A DNA stretch of 64,000 nt from Marinobacter maritimus. Its GTDB lineage: Bacteria; Pseudomonadota; Gammaproteobacteria; Pseudomonadales; Oleiphilaceae. Positions 53,405-62,481 of the stretch are shown piece by piece. Below the pieces are notes generated by a model, which was not told the DNA's origin, did not search any database, and worked only from the letters and a program-made list of their open reading frames with translations. The stretch's first letter is position 1, and each line of letters opens with the position of its first letter. Position numbers and translations under genes: made by a program. The stretch is taken from positions 124,001 through 188,000 of the forward strand of contig NZ_VCGW01000001.1 of the NCBI RefSeq assembly GCF_007671675.1, in the 5' to 3' direction.

Positions 53405-53947
53405 CTATTCGCCCTCAAACGAGCATACAGTATAGACCTTCAGACCCTCTTTCTGCAGCTTGCTAGATCCGCCAAGATCGGGAAGGTCGATCATGGCAGC
53501 AACTTCGATAATTTCAGCACCAATACGGCGAATCAGCCGGCTCGCAGCCAACATGGTGCCACCGGTGGCGATCAGGTCGTCTACCAGTATCACTTTGTCG
53601 CCGGGTTTGAACGCATCCTGGTGTAGCTCTACTGAGGCCGTTCCGTATTCCAGCTCGTAGTCCTCCACCAAGGTATCAAACGGCAGTTTGCCTTTTTTGC
53701 GTATCAGTACCAGCGAGGCATTGAGCTCATAAGCTAATGCTGAGCCAATGATAAATCCGCGGGCATCCACCGCAGCCACAGCGTCAATATCGTGGCCGTG
53801 GTAGCGGTGAACGAACGCATCAATCAGCTTCCGGAACGCGGTTTTATCCTGCAGAACCGTGGTGATATCCCGGAAGGCAACGCCGGGCTTGGGCCAGTCC
53901 GGCACTGTGCGGATGGCTTGCTTGATGCTTTGAGAAAAGTAATCCAT
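53405..53947 (-). CDS. apt: Adenine phosphoribosyltransferase
   Basis: The 180-residue enzyme has [18 protein letters not shown], the substrate loop region with [10 protein letters not shown], and the PRPP-binding motif [14 protein letters not shown]. It salvages adenine to AMP. I place the start at ATG 53947 ([20 protein letters not shown]), the usual family start. It is 29 bp downstream of the purine permease in the same direction, so uptake and salvage are probably cotranscribed. Confidence 0.95.
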   Translation of the reverse strand: MDYFSQSIKQAIRTVPDWPKPGVAFRDITTVLQDKTAFRKLIDAFVHRYHGHDIDAVAAVDARGFIIGSALAYELNASLVLIRKKGKLPFDTLVEDYELEYGTASVELHQDAFKPGDKVILVDDLIATGGTMLAASRLIRRIGAEIIEVAAMIDLPDLGGSSKLQKEGLKVYTVCSFEGE

Positions 53948-53976
53948 AAAAGTCAGGCTCTCATTCTGAGTGCAGC

Positions 53977-55275
53977 TTAACCTGCGTCCAGAAACATGAA
54001 TTTCAGAACGAAAACGATGGCGATCACCACAACACTCACGTTCAGGTCTGACCAGCGTCCGCTCAGAGCCTTGATCACAGCGTAAGTGATAAAGCCCAGC
54101 GCAATTCCGTTGGCAATAGAGAATGTAAGGGGCATCATCAGCGCAGTTACTACGGCTGGTGCGGCTTCTGTAATGTCGTCCCAGTCTATCAGTTTCAGGC
54201 CACTGGCCATCAACACTGCCACGTAAAGCAGCGCAGGCGCCGTAGCGTAGGCGGGGATAATGCTGGCGATGGGTGAAAGCAAGAGGCAAGCAAGGAACAG
54301 CAAGGCTACAACCACAGCGGTAAGGCCGGTGCGCCCGCCGGCAGAAATACCTGCGGTGGACTCAATGTAGCTGGTGGTGGTTGAGGTGCCCAGGGCTGCG
54401 CCAGACATGGTGGCCACAGAGTCAGACATCAATGCGCGGCCCAGGCGTGGTAGCTTGCCGTCTTTGTCCAGGAGGCCGCCGCGTTGAGCGGCGCCGATCA
54501 GCGTACCTGAGGTGTCGAACAGATCCACAAACAGGAACGCGAACACGATGCTGATCATGCCGACATTCAGCGCACCGGCGATATCCAGTTGCATAAAGGT
54601 GGGCGCAAGGCTTGGCGGCGCGGAGACGAAGCCCTTATATTCCACCATGCCCAGCATCATCGCGATGGCCGTTATAGCAATAATTCCGATCATGACGGCA
54701 CCGGTTATGCGGCGGAATGACAAGGCACAAATCAGAACAAATCCACCAAAGAACAGCAGGCTCTCGGCAGACTTCAGTTCACCCAGGCCAACCAGTGTGG
54801 CGGGGTTGTCCACTACGATGCCCGCATTTTTCAGGGCGATCAGTGCCAGGAAAAAGCCGATACCGGCGGAAATTCCGAAGCGCAGGGACATGGGAATGCT
54901 GTTTATAATCCATTCGCGAATTTTGAATATGCTCAGCAAAAAGAAGATCAGGCCAGAGAGAAAGACCGCGCCAAGCGCAACCTGCCAGCTGTACCCAAGG
55001 CTGCCCACAACGGTAAACGAGAAAAAGGCGTTCAGGCCCATGCCCGGTGCCAGGGCAATTGGATAGTTTGCCCAGAGGCCCATGATCAGAGTGCCGATGG
55101 CCGCTGCCAGACAGGTGGCGACAAAAACTGCCCCAAAATCCATGCCTGTTGAAGACAGGATGCTTGGGTTGACCACGATAATGTATGCCATGGTCAGGAA
55201 GGTGGTGATGCCCGCAACCAGTTCTTTACGAACATCGGTGCCGTGGGCCTGGAGTTGGAACAGTCGTTCGAGCAT
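53977..55275 (-). CDS. Purine permease of the AzgA/PbuG (NCS2) family
   Basis: The 432-residue protein has about 13 helices, with [25 protein letters not shown] at the N-terminus, then [34 protein letters not shown] and [25 protein letters not shown], the last two carrying the substrate-site residues. It imports hypoxanthine, guanine or adenine with protons. Coupling to apt favours adenine or hypoxanthine. A run of A5G direct repeats lies upstream. Confidence 0.93.
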   Translation of the reverse strand: MLERLFQLQAHGTDVRKELVAGITTFLTMAYIIVVNPSILSSTGMDFGAVFVATCLAAAIGTLIMGLWANYPIALAPGMGLNAFFSFTVVGSLGYSWQVALGAVFLSGLIFFLLSIFKIREWIINSIPMSLRFGISAGIGFFLALIALKNAGIVVDNPATLVGLGELKSAESLLFFGGFVLICALSFRRITGAVMIGIIAITAIAMMLGMVEYKGFVSAPPSLAPTFMQLDIAGALNVGMISIVFAFLFVDLFDTSGTLIGAAQRGGLLDKDGKLPRLGRALMSDSVATMSGAALGTSTTTSYIESTAGISAGGRTGLTAVVVALLFLACLLLSPIASIIPAYATAPALLYVAVLMASGLKLIDWDDITEAAPAVVTALMMPLTFSIANGIALGFITYAVIKALSGRWSDLNVSVVVIAIVFVLKFMFLDAG

Positions 55276-55334
55276 GACGGGTGTCTGCCTCTCAGGATGC
55301 CAGAGTGTGGGGTTTGGGAGTCTGTAGTTAAACT

Positions 55335-55382
55335 AAAAAGCCAAGCTGAAAAAGCTACTTGAAAAAGAGCTGCGTGAAAAAG
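55335..55382. repeat. Four AAAAAG direct repeats upstream of the purine permease
   Basis: AAAAAG occurs at 55335, 55349, 55362 and 55377, spaced 13-15 bases apart, three of them as TGAAAAAG. They lie 60-107 bp before the permease start. On the permease strand they read CTTTTTCA. They might be protein-binding sites or a chance tandem; no known regulator motif is recognised. Confidence 0.35.
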
Positions 55383-55440
55383 CGGTAATCTTACTGGTTG
55401 AGGGCCCCAAGGCCAAGAGATGATTGAAGTCTCAGCGCCG

Positions 55441-56058
55441 TCAGTGTTGCGTCGGGTCGCGCTGCAAGCGGATATCGAAACGCACCGCTGCCATCCGTAC
55501 GATAATAATAAAAAGCAAACCAATCGTCAGCGACAAGGCTTCGCTTCGCAGAGTCCACTGACACAGGAAATAGAGCCAGCAACCGGCAAATGAAATAGAT
55601 GCATAGATCTGATCCTTGCGGAAGATGAACGGCACTTCGTTGCAGAGGGTGTCGCGTAGGGCTCCTCCAAATGTACCGGTCATCACGCCGAGCAGAGAGG
55701 CAATAAACCAGGAGTGGCCCATGTCGAGAGCCAACTGCGCCCCCAGTATCGAGAAAGTGCCGAGCCCAATGGCGTCCGGGAAAACAATCCAGGATTCGCG
55801 AATACGCTCTGAGCGTTTCCAGTAGCTGAAAACAATCGCCATCGCGAGAATCAGGATGGGCTGTTCTTCGTGCTTGATCCAGTAAACCGGGTGGTTTGAC
55901 ATGATAAGATCGCGCAGTGTTCCACCGCCAAGGGCCGTAATAAACGCGATGGTAAAAACACCGACTGGATCCATGTTCTTGGAGCGAGCAACCACCATGC
56001 CTGATATAGCGAAGGCAACAATTCCAATCATTTCAAGCGAGTAAACAATGTCGAGCAT
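55441..56058 (-). CDS. TRIC-type cation channel family protein (UPF0126)
   Basis: The 205-residue protein has seven predicted helices in two repeats, with AFAISGMVVARSKNMDPVGVFTIAFITALGGGTLRDL in the first and DAIGLGTFSILGAQLALDMGHSWFIASLLGVMTGTFGGALRDTL in the second. The paired GGGTLRD and GGALRD signatures mark the UPF0126/YadS group, homologous to trimeric intracellular cation channels. The likely ion is K+. I prefer ATG 56058 over TTG 56064. Confidence 0.9.
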   Translation of the reverse strand: MLDIVYSLEMIGIVAFAISGMVVARSKNMDPVGVFTIAFITALGGGTLRDLIMSNHPVYWIKHEEQPILILAMAIVFSYWKRSERIRESWIVFPDAIGLGTFSILGAQLALDMGHSWFIASLLGVMTGTFGGALRDTLCNEVPFIFRKDQIYASISFAGCWLYFLCQWTLRSEALSLTIGLLFIIIVRMAAVRFDIRLQRDPTQH

Positions 56059-56282
56059 GATCAACCCTGAAAGGACATTGGATGGCTTCTGAGCGGCTCG
56101 GATCAGAAACGCGAAGGATAGCGGAAAACCGCATTCGATTCATCTCTGTGCCTGTGCCCGGAATGAGCGAGGTATAAGTGGCGTTTATTAATATGGATAA
56201 AGGTTCTTTATTTGCTTCATGAGCCGAGTCTGTTTAGCTTGGCGTGATTCAATAACAACAGAATTTCATTAAAGGAGTCCCC

Positions 56283-57263
56283 ATGAAAGCGATTCTCTGT
56301 AAGGAATATGGCCCGGCTGAAACGCTGGTCATTGAAAATGTACCCAGCCCAGAGGCCAAAGGTCGCGGTGTTAAAGTCCGCGTGAAAGCAGCGGGCCTGA
56401 ACTTCCCCGATACGTTGATTATAGAAGGCAAATATCAGCTCAAACCGACCATGCCATTCTCCCCGGGCGGAGAAATGTCGGGCGAAGTTATCGCGGTGGG
56501 CGACCAGGTAACCCGTTTTAAAGTCGGTGACCGTGTTGCGGGCCTGACCGGTTATGGCGCTTTTGCTGAAGAAGTGATCGTGCCCGAGCACAACCTGTTG
56601 CCGATACCAGAAGGCATGAGCGATGAAAAAGCCGCTGCGTTCACCATGGTTTACGGCACGTCCTATCACGCGCTTAAACAACGCGCGAACATCCAGCCAG
56701 GCGAAAGCCTCCTGGTTCTGGGTGCCAGCGGTGGCGTTGGCCTGGCAACGGTAGAGTTGGGTAAGGCGATGGGCGCTCGCGTTATCGCCGCAGCCAGTTC
56801 AGCGGAGAAGCTCGAAATTGCCAAGGCCGCTGGTGCGGATGAACTGATCAATTATACCGAAGAACCTTTGAAAGAGGCGGTAAAGCGCCTGACTAACAGC
56901 AAAGGCGTGGATGTAATCTACGATCCCGTAGGTGGCGATTTCACCGAGCAGGCACTGCGTGCCATGGCCTGGAACGGTCGCCACTTGATTGTTGGCTTTG
57001 CTGCAGGCGATATCCCCAAAATCCCGGCGAACCTGACGCTGCTGAAAGGCTGTTCGGTTGTCGGCGTGTTCTGGGGCAGCTTTACCCAGCGCGAGCCGGA
57101 AGCGAGTGCCCAGAACATGATGGCGCTGATGAAGCTTTATGCCGAAGGCAGAATCGACCCGCAAATCAGCGAAGTCTTCGAGTTTGAGGATTACGCCAAG
57201 GCATTAGGTGCCCTGACTGAGCGGCGTGCTACTGGGAAGGTGGTGCTTAAAATCGGTTCTTGA
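56283..57263 (+). CDS. NADPH:quinone oxidoreductase-like MDR-family enzyme
   Basis: The 326-residue protein is a medium-chain reductase without catalytic zinc ligands. Landmarks are GLNFPDTLIIEGKYQLKPTMPFSPGGEMSG near 35-60, the nucleotide fold LVLGASGGVGLATVELGKAMGARVIAAASS near 140 and VDVIYDPVGGDFTEQALRAM. It reduces a quinone or enoyl compound with NADPH. AAAGGAG precedes the ATG. Two cloverleaf repeats lie downstream, before the convergent atuH. Confidence 0.9.
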   Translation: MKAILCKEYGPAETLVIENVPSPEAKGRGVKVRVKAAGLNFPDTLIIEGKYQLKPTMPFSPGGEMSGEVIAVGDQVTRFKVGDRVAGLTGYGAFAEEVIVPEHNLLPIPEGMSDEKAAAFTMVYGTSYHALKQRANIQPGESLLVLGASGGVGLATVELGKAMGARVIAAASSAEKLEIAKAAGADELINYTEEPLKEAVKRLTNSKGVDVIYDPVGGDFTEQALRAMAWNGRHLIVGFAAGDIPKIPANLTLLKGCSVVGVFWGSFTQREPEASAQNMMALMKLYAEGRIDPQISEVFEFEDYAKALGALTERRATGKVVLKIGS

Positions 57264-57298
57264 GTGGCCTTCTGATTGTAGCCTGATGGTTTGGAGTA

Positions 57299-57409
57299 GG
57301 TGAGAGTGGGCGGCCCCTCCCAAAAAACCGCTACGAGCACATCCATGTGCGCTTGACTGCGGCCATCCATGGCCGCAGACATTTTTGGGAGGGGCCGCCC
57401 ACTCTCACC
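57299..57409 (-). repeat. Variable-arm cloverleaf element R3
   Basis: Perfect 28-bp arms at 57299-57326 and 57382-57409 (starting GGTGAGAGTGGG) enclose a core with the hairpins GCACATCCATGTGC and TGCGGCCATCCATGGCCGCA. The core is in the reverse orientation compared with R4. It lies 36 bp after the quinone oxidoreductase. Confidence 0.9.
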
Positions 57410-57494
57410 ATTTAAACTTTCAGTTATCGCTAGTAATACGATGGCCTTGAGAAGAAGTTTTTGTGATTTAGGACTACTACTCTAAACTCTGAAA

Positions 57495-57602
57495 GCCATG
57501 CAGGGCGGGTCTTCCCAAAAATGTAGAGGGCCAAGGACGGCCCGAAACAAGCGCACACGGATGTGCTTGTAGCGGTTTTTGGGAAGACCCGCCCTGTATG
57601 GC
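57495..57602 (+). repeat. Variable-arm cloverleaf element R4
   Basis: Arms 57495-57521 and 57576-57602 pair over 27 bp with one G-T wobble on this strand, starting GCCATGCAGGGCGGG. The core has GGGCCAAGGACGGCCC and the tail CAAGCGCACACGGATGTGCTTG. It is 85 bp from R3 in opposite orientation; together they fill the 388 bp between the quinone oxidoreductase and atuH. I see no gene in the rest of this gap. Confidence 0.88.
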
Positions 57603-57651
57603 TAACCCCGATCTAAAAGGCTAGGGTCATAACCAGCCGGCAACACCAAAG

Positions 57652-59475
57652 TCAGAAGTTAAACTGTCCGGAATCAATATCCGAAACCAGCTCCGGGGTC
57701 AGCCGAACGTAACCCTCGGTTTTGGGCAACCAAGCGAAGACTTCCTCATCAGACCGTTCTAGAGTGTAACCGGCTTTCTGAATATCCACCTTACGGTACT
57801 TGAAGGTTCCCGTTTTCTCGATGGCTTGGGTGACCCTTACAAACACCGGAACCGCATAAGCCGGCAAGTTGTCCCGCAGGAAACCAAGCAGCTTATCGAT
57901 ATCAAAGGTTTCGCTGTTCGGTACCAGCGTCACCATACCCGCTTTGCCGTTGGTTTTCGGGATCTCCACGCCGTAGACGATGGCTTCTTCGACCATTCCG
58001 GAGCCGTCGAGGATGTTCTCCACTTCGTTGGTTGAAACGTTCTCACCTTTCCAGCGATACGTGTCCCCCATTCGATCCACAAACTGCAGGTGGCGGCAGC
58101 CTATTTCTCTCAAAACATCGCCTGTGTTGAACCAGGCGTCGCCTGTTTTGAATGCATCGCGCAGGATGGATTTTTCCGTGGCTTCTTTTTGGGTATAGCC
58201 CTCGAACGACCATTTTTTCGTGATTTCGCCGATCAGCAGCCCCGGTGTGCCCTTGGCCACTTCCTGCATCACGCCCTTTTCGTTCCGAACCGGATCACGA
58301 GTGCCATCGTGGAATTTCACCAGTTTGTAAGGCGCCGTGGACAGGCCAACGGTGTTGTTCTGGTTGAAAAAGTTGCTGAAGCCGATATTGCCCTCGCTGG
58401 ATGCATAAAGCTCCGCGATGGTTTCAATTCCGAAACGGTCTTTGAACTCTTTCCAGATAGAGGGGCGTAGGCCGTTGCCAAGCATTCTGGTGGCGCGATG
58501 GTTGCGGTCCTGGTCGCTTGGCGGCTGGTTGAGCAAGTAGCGGCAAAGCTCGCCGATGTAGCCAAAAACCGTTGCATCATAACGGCGCACATCATCCCAG
58601 AAGGCGCTGGCGGAGAATTTGCGGCGCAGGGCAAAAGCCGAACCGCCGGCCAGCACTGAGCCCCAGCAAACCACAAGGCCTGTGCCGTGGTATAGCGGCA
58701 GAGTGCAGTAGAAGACGTCTTCCGGTGTCATTGAAAGAGACATCAAACCAAAGCCACCGTAAGCTTTCAGGAATTTGTTGTGGGATCCCGGTGCAGCCTT
58801 CGGCAAGCCGGTTGTACCGGAGGTGAACAGGTAAATCGCTGTATCTCCGGTTCTCGGAGGATCGCTCAGAACGGGGTTGTCGCTGTTGAAAGTGCAGACC
58901 TGTTGCGCCATGTTTGCATAGCCAGTGGGTGCGTCACCGAAGGCATTGAGTGTGTTGGTGTCGGGGAGAAACAAAAAAGGTGTGGGGTGGTTGAGCCCAA
59001 GGCTCGCTTTTACAGTATCAAATGCAGGTACCAATTCCTCACCAACCACGACCATTTTCGGTTTGACCAGCTTGGCACTGTGCTCCAGCACCTTGCCTTT
59101 TTGTGATGTATTCAGCATGGCGCAGGCAACGCCGATCTTGGCAGCGCCCGCAACCACGGCCAGAACTTCCGGGCGGTTTTCCAGGAAGACGGCGATGGAG
59201 TCGCCTTTTTTCAGCCCCTGAGCCTGAAAGTAACCGGCGATGCGATTCGACCAGGCATTGAAATCGCCCCATGTGATACTGCGATCCTCAAATAGAATCG
59301 CAGGCCTTTCGCCATACTTTTCTGCGTTGTTCTCAACGAGGGTTCCGAGGGTAAGGGTTTTACGCGCATCCTTGATTGAGTAGTAATAATAGCCTTTGGC
59401 AATCGCCGGGAATCGTTTGAATATTCCCGGCAGGCTGCGCACGATATCCATCGCAGTAACGTTATCTTGGCTCAT
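57652..59475 (-). CDS. atuH: Long-chain acyl-CoA synthetase, AtuH-like
   Basis: The 607-residue AMP-forming ligase has the core LFTSGTTGLPKAAPGSH near residue 215, then GTGLVVCWGSVLAGGSAF, YASSEGNIGF and the C-terminal DRMGDTYRWKGENVSTNEVE. It resembles FadD6/very-long-chain synthetases. In Pseudomonas the last gene of the acyclic terpene cluster, atuH, encodes such a synthetase; here it is last after E, F and G in the same order. It would activate citronellate or a breakdown product to CoA ester. It ends 50 bp after R4. Confidence 0.85.
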   Translation of the reverse strand: MSQDNVTAMDIVRSLPGIFKRFPAIAKGYYYYSIKDARKTLTLGTLVENNAEKYGERPAILFEDRSITWGDFNAWSNRIAGYFQAQGLKKGDSIAVFLENRPEVLAVVAGAAKIGVACAMLNTSQKGKVLEHSAKLVKPKMVVVGEELVPAFDTVKASLGLNHPTPFLFLPDTNTLNAFGDAPTGYANMAQQVCTFNSDNPVLSDPPRTGDTAIYLFTSGTTGLPKAAPGSHNKFLKAYGGFGLMSLSMTPEDVFYCTLPLYHGTGLVVCWGSVLAGGSAFALRRKFSASAFWDDVRRYDATVFGYIGELCRYLLNQPPSDQDRNHRATRMLGNGLRPSIWKEFKDRFGIETIAELYASSEGNIGFSNFFNQNNTVGLSTAPYKLVKFHDGTRDPVRNEKGVMQEVAKGTPGLLIGEITKKWSFEGYTQKEATEKSILRDAFKTGDAWFNTGDVLREIGCRHLQFVDRMGDTYRWKGENVSTNEVENILDGSGMVEEAIVYGVEIPKTNGKAGMVTLVPNSETFDIDKLLGFLRDNLPAYAVPVFVRVTQAIEKTGTFKYRKVDIQKAGYTLERSDEEVFAWLPKTEGYVRLTPELVSDIDSGQFNF

Positions 59476-59535
59476 GGTCTTTCCGTAAGTATTTTTATAG
59501 GTGAATCAGGGCCCCGGAATAACCTTGCCTTGAGG

Positions 59536-60363
59536 CTAGTCCAGGTAAAGGTCTGGCAAAAGGGGTTTGTCACCGGCTTTGTATCGGTAACTTTCGAAAT
59601 CAGTTACGCCGTCTTCACGAAGTACGTCTTCGTCAATCAGGTTCTGTCCTGTCATTTCGTCGACTGGCCGGTTCAGGATGCTTACGACCGCGTCGGCCAT
59701 GATGTCGGGCTTCCGGCCTTGCGCCATTAACTGTTCGCCTCCGGCTTCGTGCTGAATCGCGGCAGTCGCTATGACGGTTTTAGGCCATAAGGTGTTCACT
59801 GCGATGCCGTAACGCTTGAACTCCTGAGCCATACCGATGCTGATCATGGTCATGGCGTATTTCGTTGATGTGTAAGGTCCAAAATGGGCAAACCATTTGG
59901 GATCCATATTCAGTGGCGGCGACATGCTCAGGATGTGGCCGCGTTCGGACTGTTTGAGCCAGGGCAAAGCGGCTTGGCTGCATGCCATCACCGCACGGGC
60001 ATTGACCTGGTGCAGTAGGTCGAAGCGGCTGACCTTCAGCTTCTCGACACCGGCCAGGCGAATGGCGCCGGCGTTGTTGATCAGGGCGTCAATGCCGCCA
60101 AAGTGTTTGGCTGCTTCATCAATACGCTGTTTGATCTGTTCTTCGTCGCGAACGTCGAGCACCAAAGGCAGCGCCTGGCCTCCGGCTGCACGAACTTCCT
60201 CAGCGACGGTATGAATGGTGCCAGGTAGTTTTGGATGCGGTGTGTCGGACTTTGCGGCGATAACAATATTTGCACCTTGACGGGCACAGGCGAGCGCAAT
60301 CTGGCGGCCGATACCACGGCTGGCGCCCGTAATAAATACGGTTTTCTTGTTCAGGGTATTCAT
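59536..60363 (-). CDS. atuG: Short-chain dehydrogenase/reductase, AtuG-like
   Basis: The 275-residue SDR has the cofactor motif TGASRGIGRQIALACARQG near 11-30, the NNAGAIRL motif and the active-site YTSTKYAM (Tyr/Lys) region. It lies between atuF and atuH, as in the Pseudomonas atuDEFGH order. The substrate is unproven; oxidation of terpene alcohols or aldehydes is plausible. ATG overlaps the atuF stop by four bases, so the two are coupled. A similar SDR, HSDL2-like, is a possible alternative name. Confidence 0.82.
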   Translation of the reverse strand: MNTLNKKTVFITGASRGIGRQIALACARQGANIVIAAKSDTPHPKLPGTIHTVAEEVRAAGGQALPLVLDVRDEEQIKQRIDEAAKHFGGIDALINNAGAIRLAGVEKLKVSRFDLLHQVNARAVMACSQAALPWLKQSERGHILSMSPPLNMDPKWFAHFGPYTSTKYAMTMISIGMAQEFKRYGIAVNTLWPKTVIATAAIQHEAGGEQLMAQGRKPDIMADAVVSILNRPVDEMTGQNLIDEDVLREDGVTDFESYRYKAGDKPLLPDLYLD

Positions 60364-62330
60364 TTGTTGCGCTCCTGTTCGGATGCTTCATCGGTGGTAA
60401 TTTCCACCAGCAACTGGTTGCGTTTCACCTGACTGCCTTTGTTGGTCAGAACCTGGCTAACAACGCCGTCGCAGTCGGCTTTTACCGGGTGCTCCATTTT
60501 CATGGCTTCCAGTATGACAAGGGTTTCTCCTTGGCGAACCGTCTGCCCGGGCTCTACCAGAACATCTATAATGGCGCCGTCCATTGAGGCCTGAATGCGC
60601 CCGCCGCCCGTGCCGTTGGCTCCAGCGGCCGGCTGATGAGTAAGATCAGTGACTGACCACGACTCTCCGAACGCCTGTAAATATAGGGAATCTCCGCTGC
60701 GGTGATATTGGCAACACTGACGGATACCGTTGTCGATAATGTATAAGGTACCGTTCTGTAAACAGGTAACCGTCATTTCATGCTGCTCATTGCCCAGGCG
60801 GCAGGAAAGCTTGTTACCGCTGCTTTGCACCAACAATTCAACAACTTCGTCGCCGGTATCGAGCTTCATCGGCGTATTGGTAGCCGGTGCGTTGCTCCAG
60901 GCTTCCTGGCCAGCAGTGCCATGGGCCAGTACGCAGGCTGCAAGAGCGAGCTGGCGGATTTGCGGTTTGGCTGGCTGCAGCGATGGGTCTTCGCGGAAGG
61001 CCTGCTGCAGGAATGCCGTGGTGGCCTCGCCGGCACCAAAGGTGCTGTCTGCGATGATGCGGCTCAGGAAATACCGGTTGGTTGTGACGCCAAAAACAGT
61101 AGTGTCTTCCAGCGCGCGGATCAGCCGGCGGCGGGCTTCATCCCGGTTTTCGCCCCAGGCGATGACCTTTGCGAGCATGGGGTCGTAGTGTGGTGTTACT
61201 TCGTCACCGGAACGCACCCCGGTGTCATAGCGCAGGCCTTCGCCTTCTGCCGGCTGAAAGATATGCAGTGGGCCAGTTTGCGGGGTGAAACCATTGGATG
61301 GGTCTTCGGCGTAGAGCCGGACTTCGATGGCGTGGCCGTTCAGTTCAATGTCTTTCTGAGCCAGCGGCAGTGGCAGGCCTTCGGCAACCGTCAGTTGCCA
61401 AGCCACCAGATCCTGCCCGGTGATCAGTTCGGTAACCGGGTGTTCTACCTGCAGGCGCGTGTTCATTTCCAGGAAGTAGAAGTTACGATCTTTGTCCACA
61501 AGGAACTCGACGGTCCCCGCTCCTTCGTAGTTGCAGGCCAAGGCAGCTTTTACAGCGGCTTCGCCCATGGCGGCCCGGAGTTCCGGGGTTACAAAGGGGG
61601 AGGGCGCTTCTTCAACGACTTTCTGGTGGCGGCGCTGTATTGAGCAGTCACGTTCACCAAGGTAGACGGCGTTGCCGTGGCGGTCTGCGAAGACCTGTAT
61701 TTCCACATGCCGAGGTTCGATTACAGCTTTTTCGAGAATGAGCTCGTCGTCACCGAAGGCCTGTTTGGATTCGGAACGGGCGCGTTTTATGTTGTCTGCT
61801 AGCTCGGACTCATCGTTTACAAGGCGCATGCCCCGGCCACCGCCACCGGCGGAGGCTTTGATCATCAGTGGGTAGCCGATGTCCGCTGCGGCGGCAATGA
61901 GCTCGTCGTCACGGGCGTTGTCGCCCTCGTAACCGGGCACAACAGGTACGCCGGCTTTTTGCATGGCGATTTTGGAGCGTCGCTTGCTGCCCATGAGTTC
62001 AATGGCGCTGGCTGGCGGGCCTACAAACACGATGCCGGCGTCTTTGCAGGCATCGGAAAAGCCGGCGTTTTCGGAGAGGAAGCCGTAACCGGGGTGGATG
62101 CAATCCGCGCCGGTTTTGCGTGCGGCATCGAGTATGGCGTCGGCGTTCAGGTAGGACGCCGCTACTTGTGCTGGGCCTATGCAAACGGCTTCATCTGCCA
62201 GTTCGGTATGCATGGCGTGGGCGTCTGCTTCGGAGTAGACGGCGACGGTGCGGTATCCGAGGGCTTTGGCGGTACGAATAATGCGGACGGCGATTTCGCC
62301 CCGGTTCGCTATTAGTAACTTTTTTAGCAT
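60360..62330 (-). CDS. atuF: Biotin-dependent acyl-CoA carboxylase alpha subunit, AtuF-like
   Basis: The 656-residue protein has an N-terminal biotin carboxylase (LLIANRGEIAVRIIRTAKALGY, ATP-grasp loop MIKASAGGGGRGMRLV near 163) and a C-terminal biotin carboxyl carrier domain with the biotinyl Lys in ILEAMKMEHPV near 620. It carboxylates a branched acyl-CoA such as cis-geranyl-CoA or 3-methylcrotonyl-CoA with a beta subunit not in this window. Gene order (D, E, F, G, H) supports geranyl-CoA carboxylase; the leucine enzyme LiuD is the alternative. Confidence 0.85.
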   Translation of the reverse strand: MLKKLLIANRGEIAVRIIRTAKALGYRTVAVYSEADAHAMHTELADEAVCIGPAQVAASYLNADAILDAARKTGADCIHPGYGFLSENAGFSDACKDAGIVFVGPPASAIELMGSKRRSKIAMQKAGVPVVPGYEGDNARDDELIAAAADIGYPLMIKASAGGGGRGMRLVNDESELADNIKRARSESKQAFGDDELILEKAVIEPRHVEIQVFADRHGNAVYLGERDCSIQRRHQKVVEEAPSPFVTPELRAAMGEAAVKAALACNYEGAGTVEFLVDKDRNFYFLEMNTRLQVEHPVTELITGQDLVAWQLTVAEGLPLPLAQKDIELNGHAIEVRLYAEDPSNGFTPQTGPLHIFQPAEGEGLRYDTGVRSGDEVTPHYDPMLAKVIAWGENRDEARRRLIRALEDTTVFGVTTNRYFLSRIIADSTFGAGEATTAFLQQAFREDPSLQPAKPQIRQLALAACVLAHGTAGQEAWSNAPATNTPMKLDTGDEVVELLVQSSGNKLSCRLGNEQHEMTVTCLQNGTLYIIDNGIRQCCQYHRSGDSLYLQAFGESWSVTDLTHQPAAGANGTGGGRIQASMDGAIIDVLVEPGQTVRQGETLVILEAMKMEHPVKADCDGVVSQVLTNKGSQVKRNQLLVEITTDEASEQERNK

Positions 62331-62360
62331 TGTGCTGGTCTCTTAAATTCGTGCCAGTCC

Positions 62361-62474
62361 GCGCTTGGGTGCTGGGGAGTTTCCAGAAAACCGCTACGAG
62401 CACATCCATGTGCGCTTGTTTCGGGCCATCCATGGCCCTCTACATTTTCTGAAAACTCCCCAACACCCAAGCGC
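62361..62474 (-). repeat. Variable-arm cloverleaf element R5
   Basis: Arms 62361-62390 and 62445-62474 pair at 28 of 30 positions, starting GCGCTTGGGTG. The two differences become G-U wobbles in a minus-strand transcript. The core holds GCACATCCATGTGC and GGGCCATCCATGGCCC, oriented as in R3. It lies inside the atu operon between atuE and atuF, and the atuF ribosome-binding region lies between the element and the start codon. Confidence 0.9.
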
Positions 62475-62481
62475 TCCTTCA

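Noticed and set aside
57410..57494. Gap between the R3 and R4 elements as a small gene
   Set aside because: No frame with a ribosome-binding site and no pattern was found.
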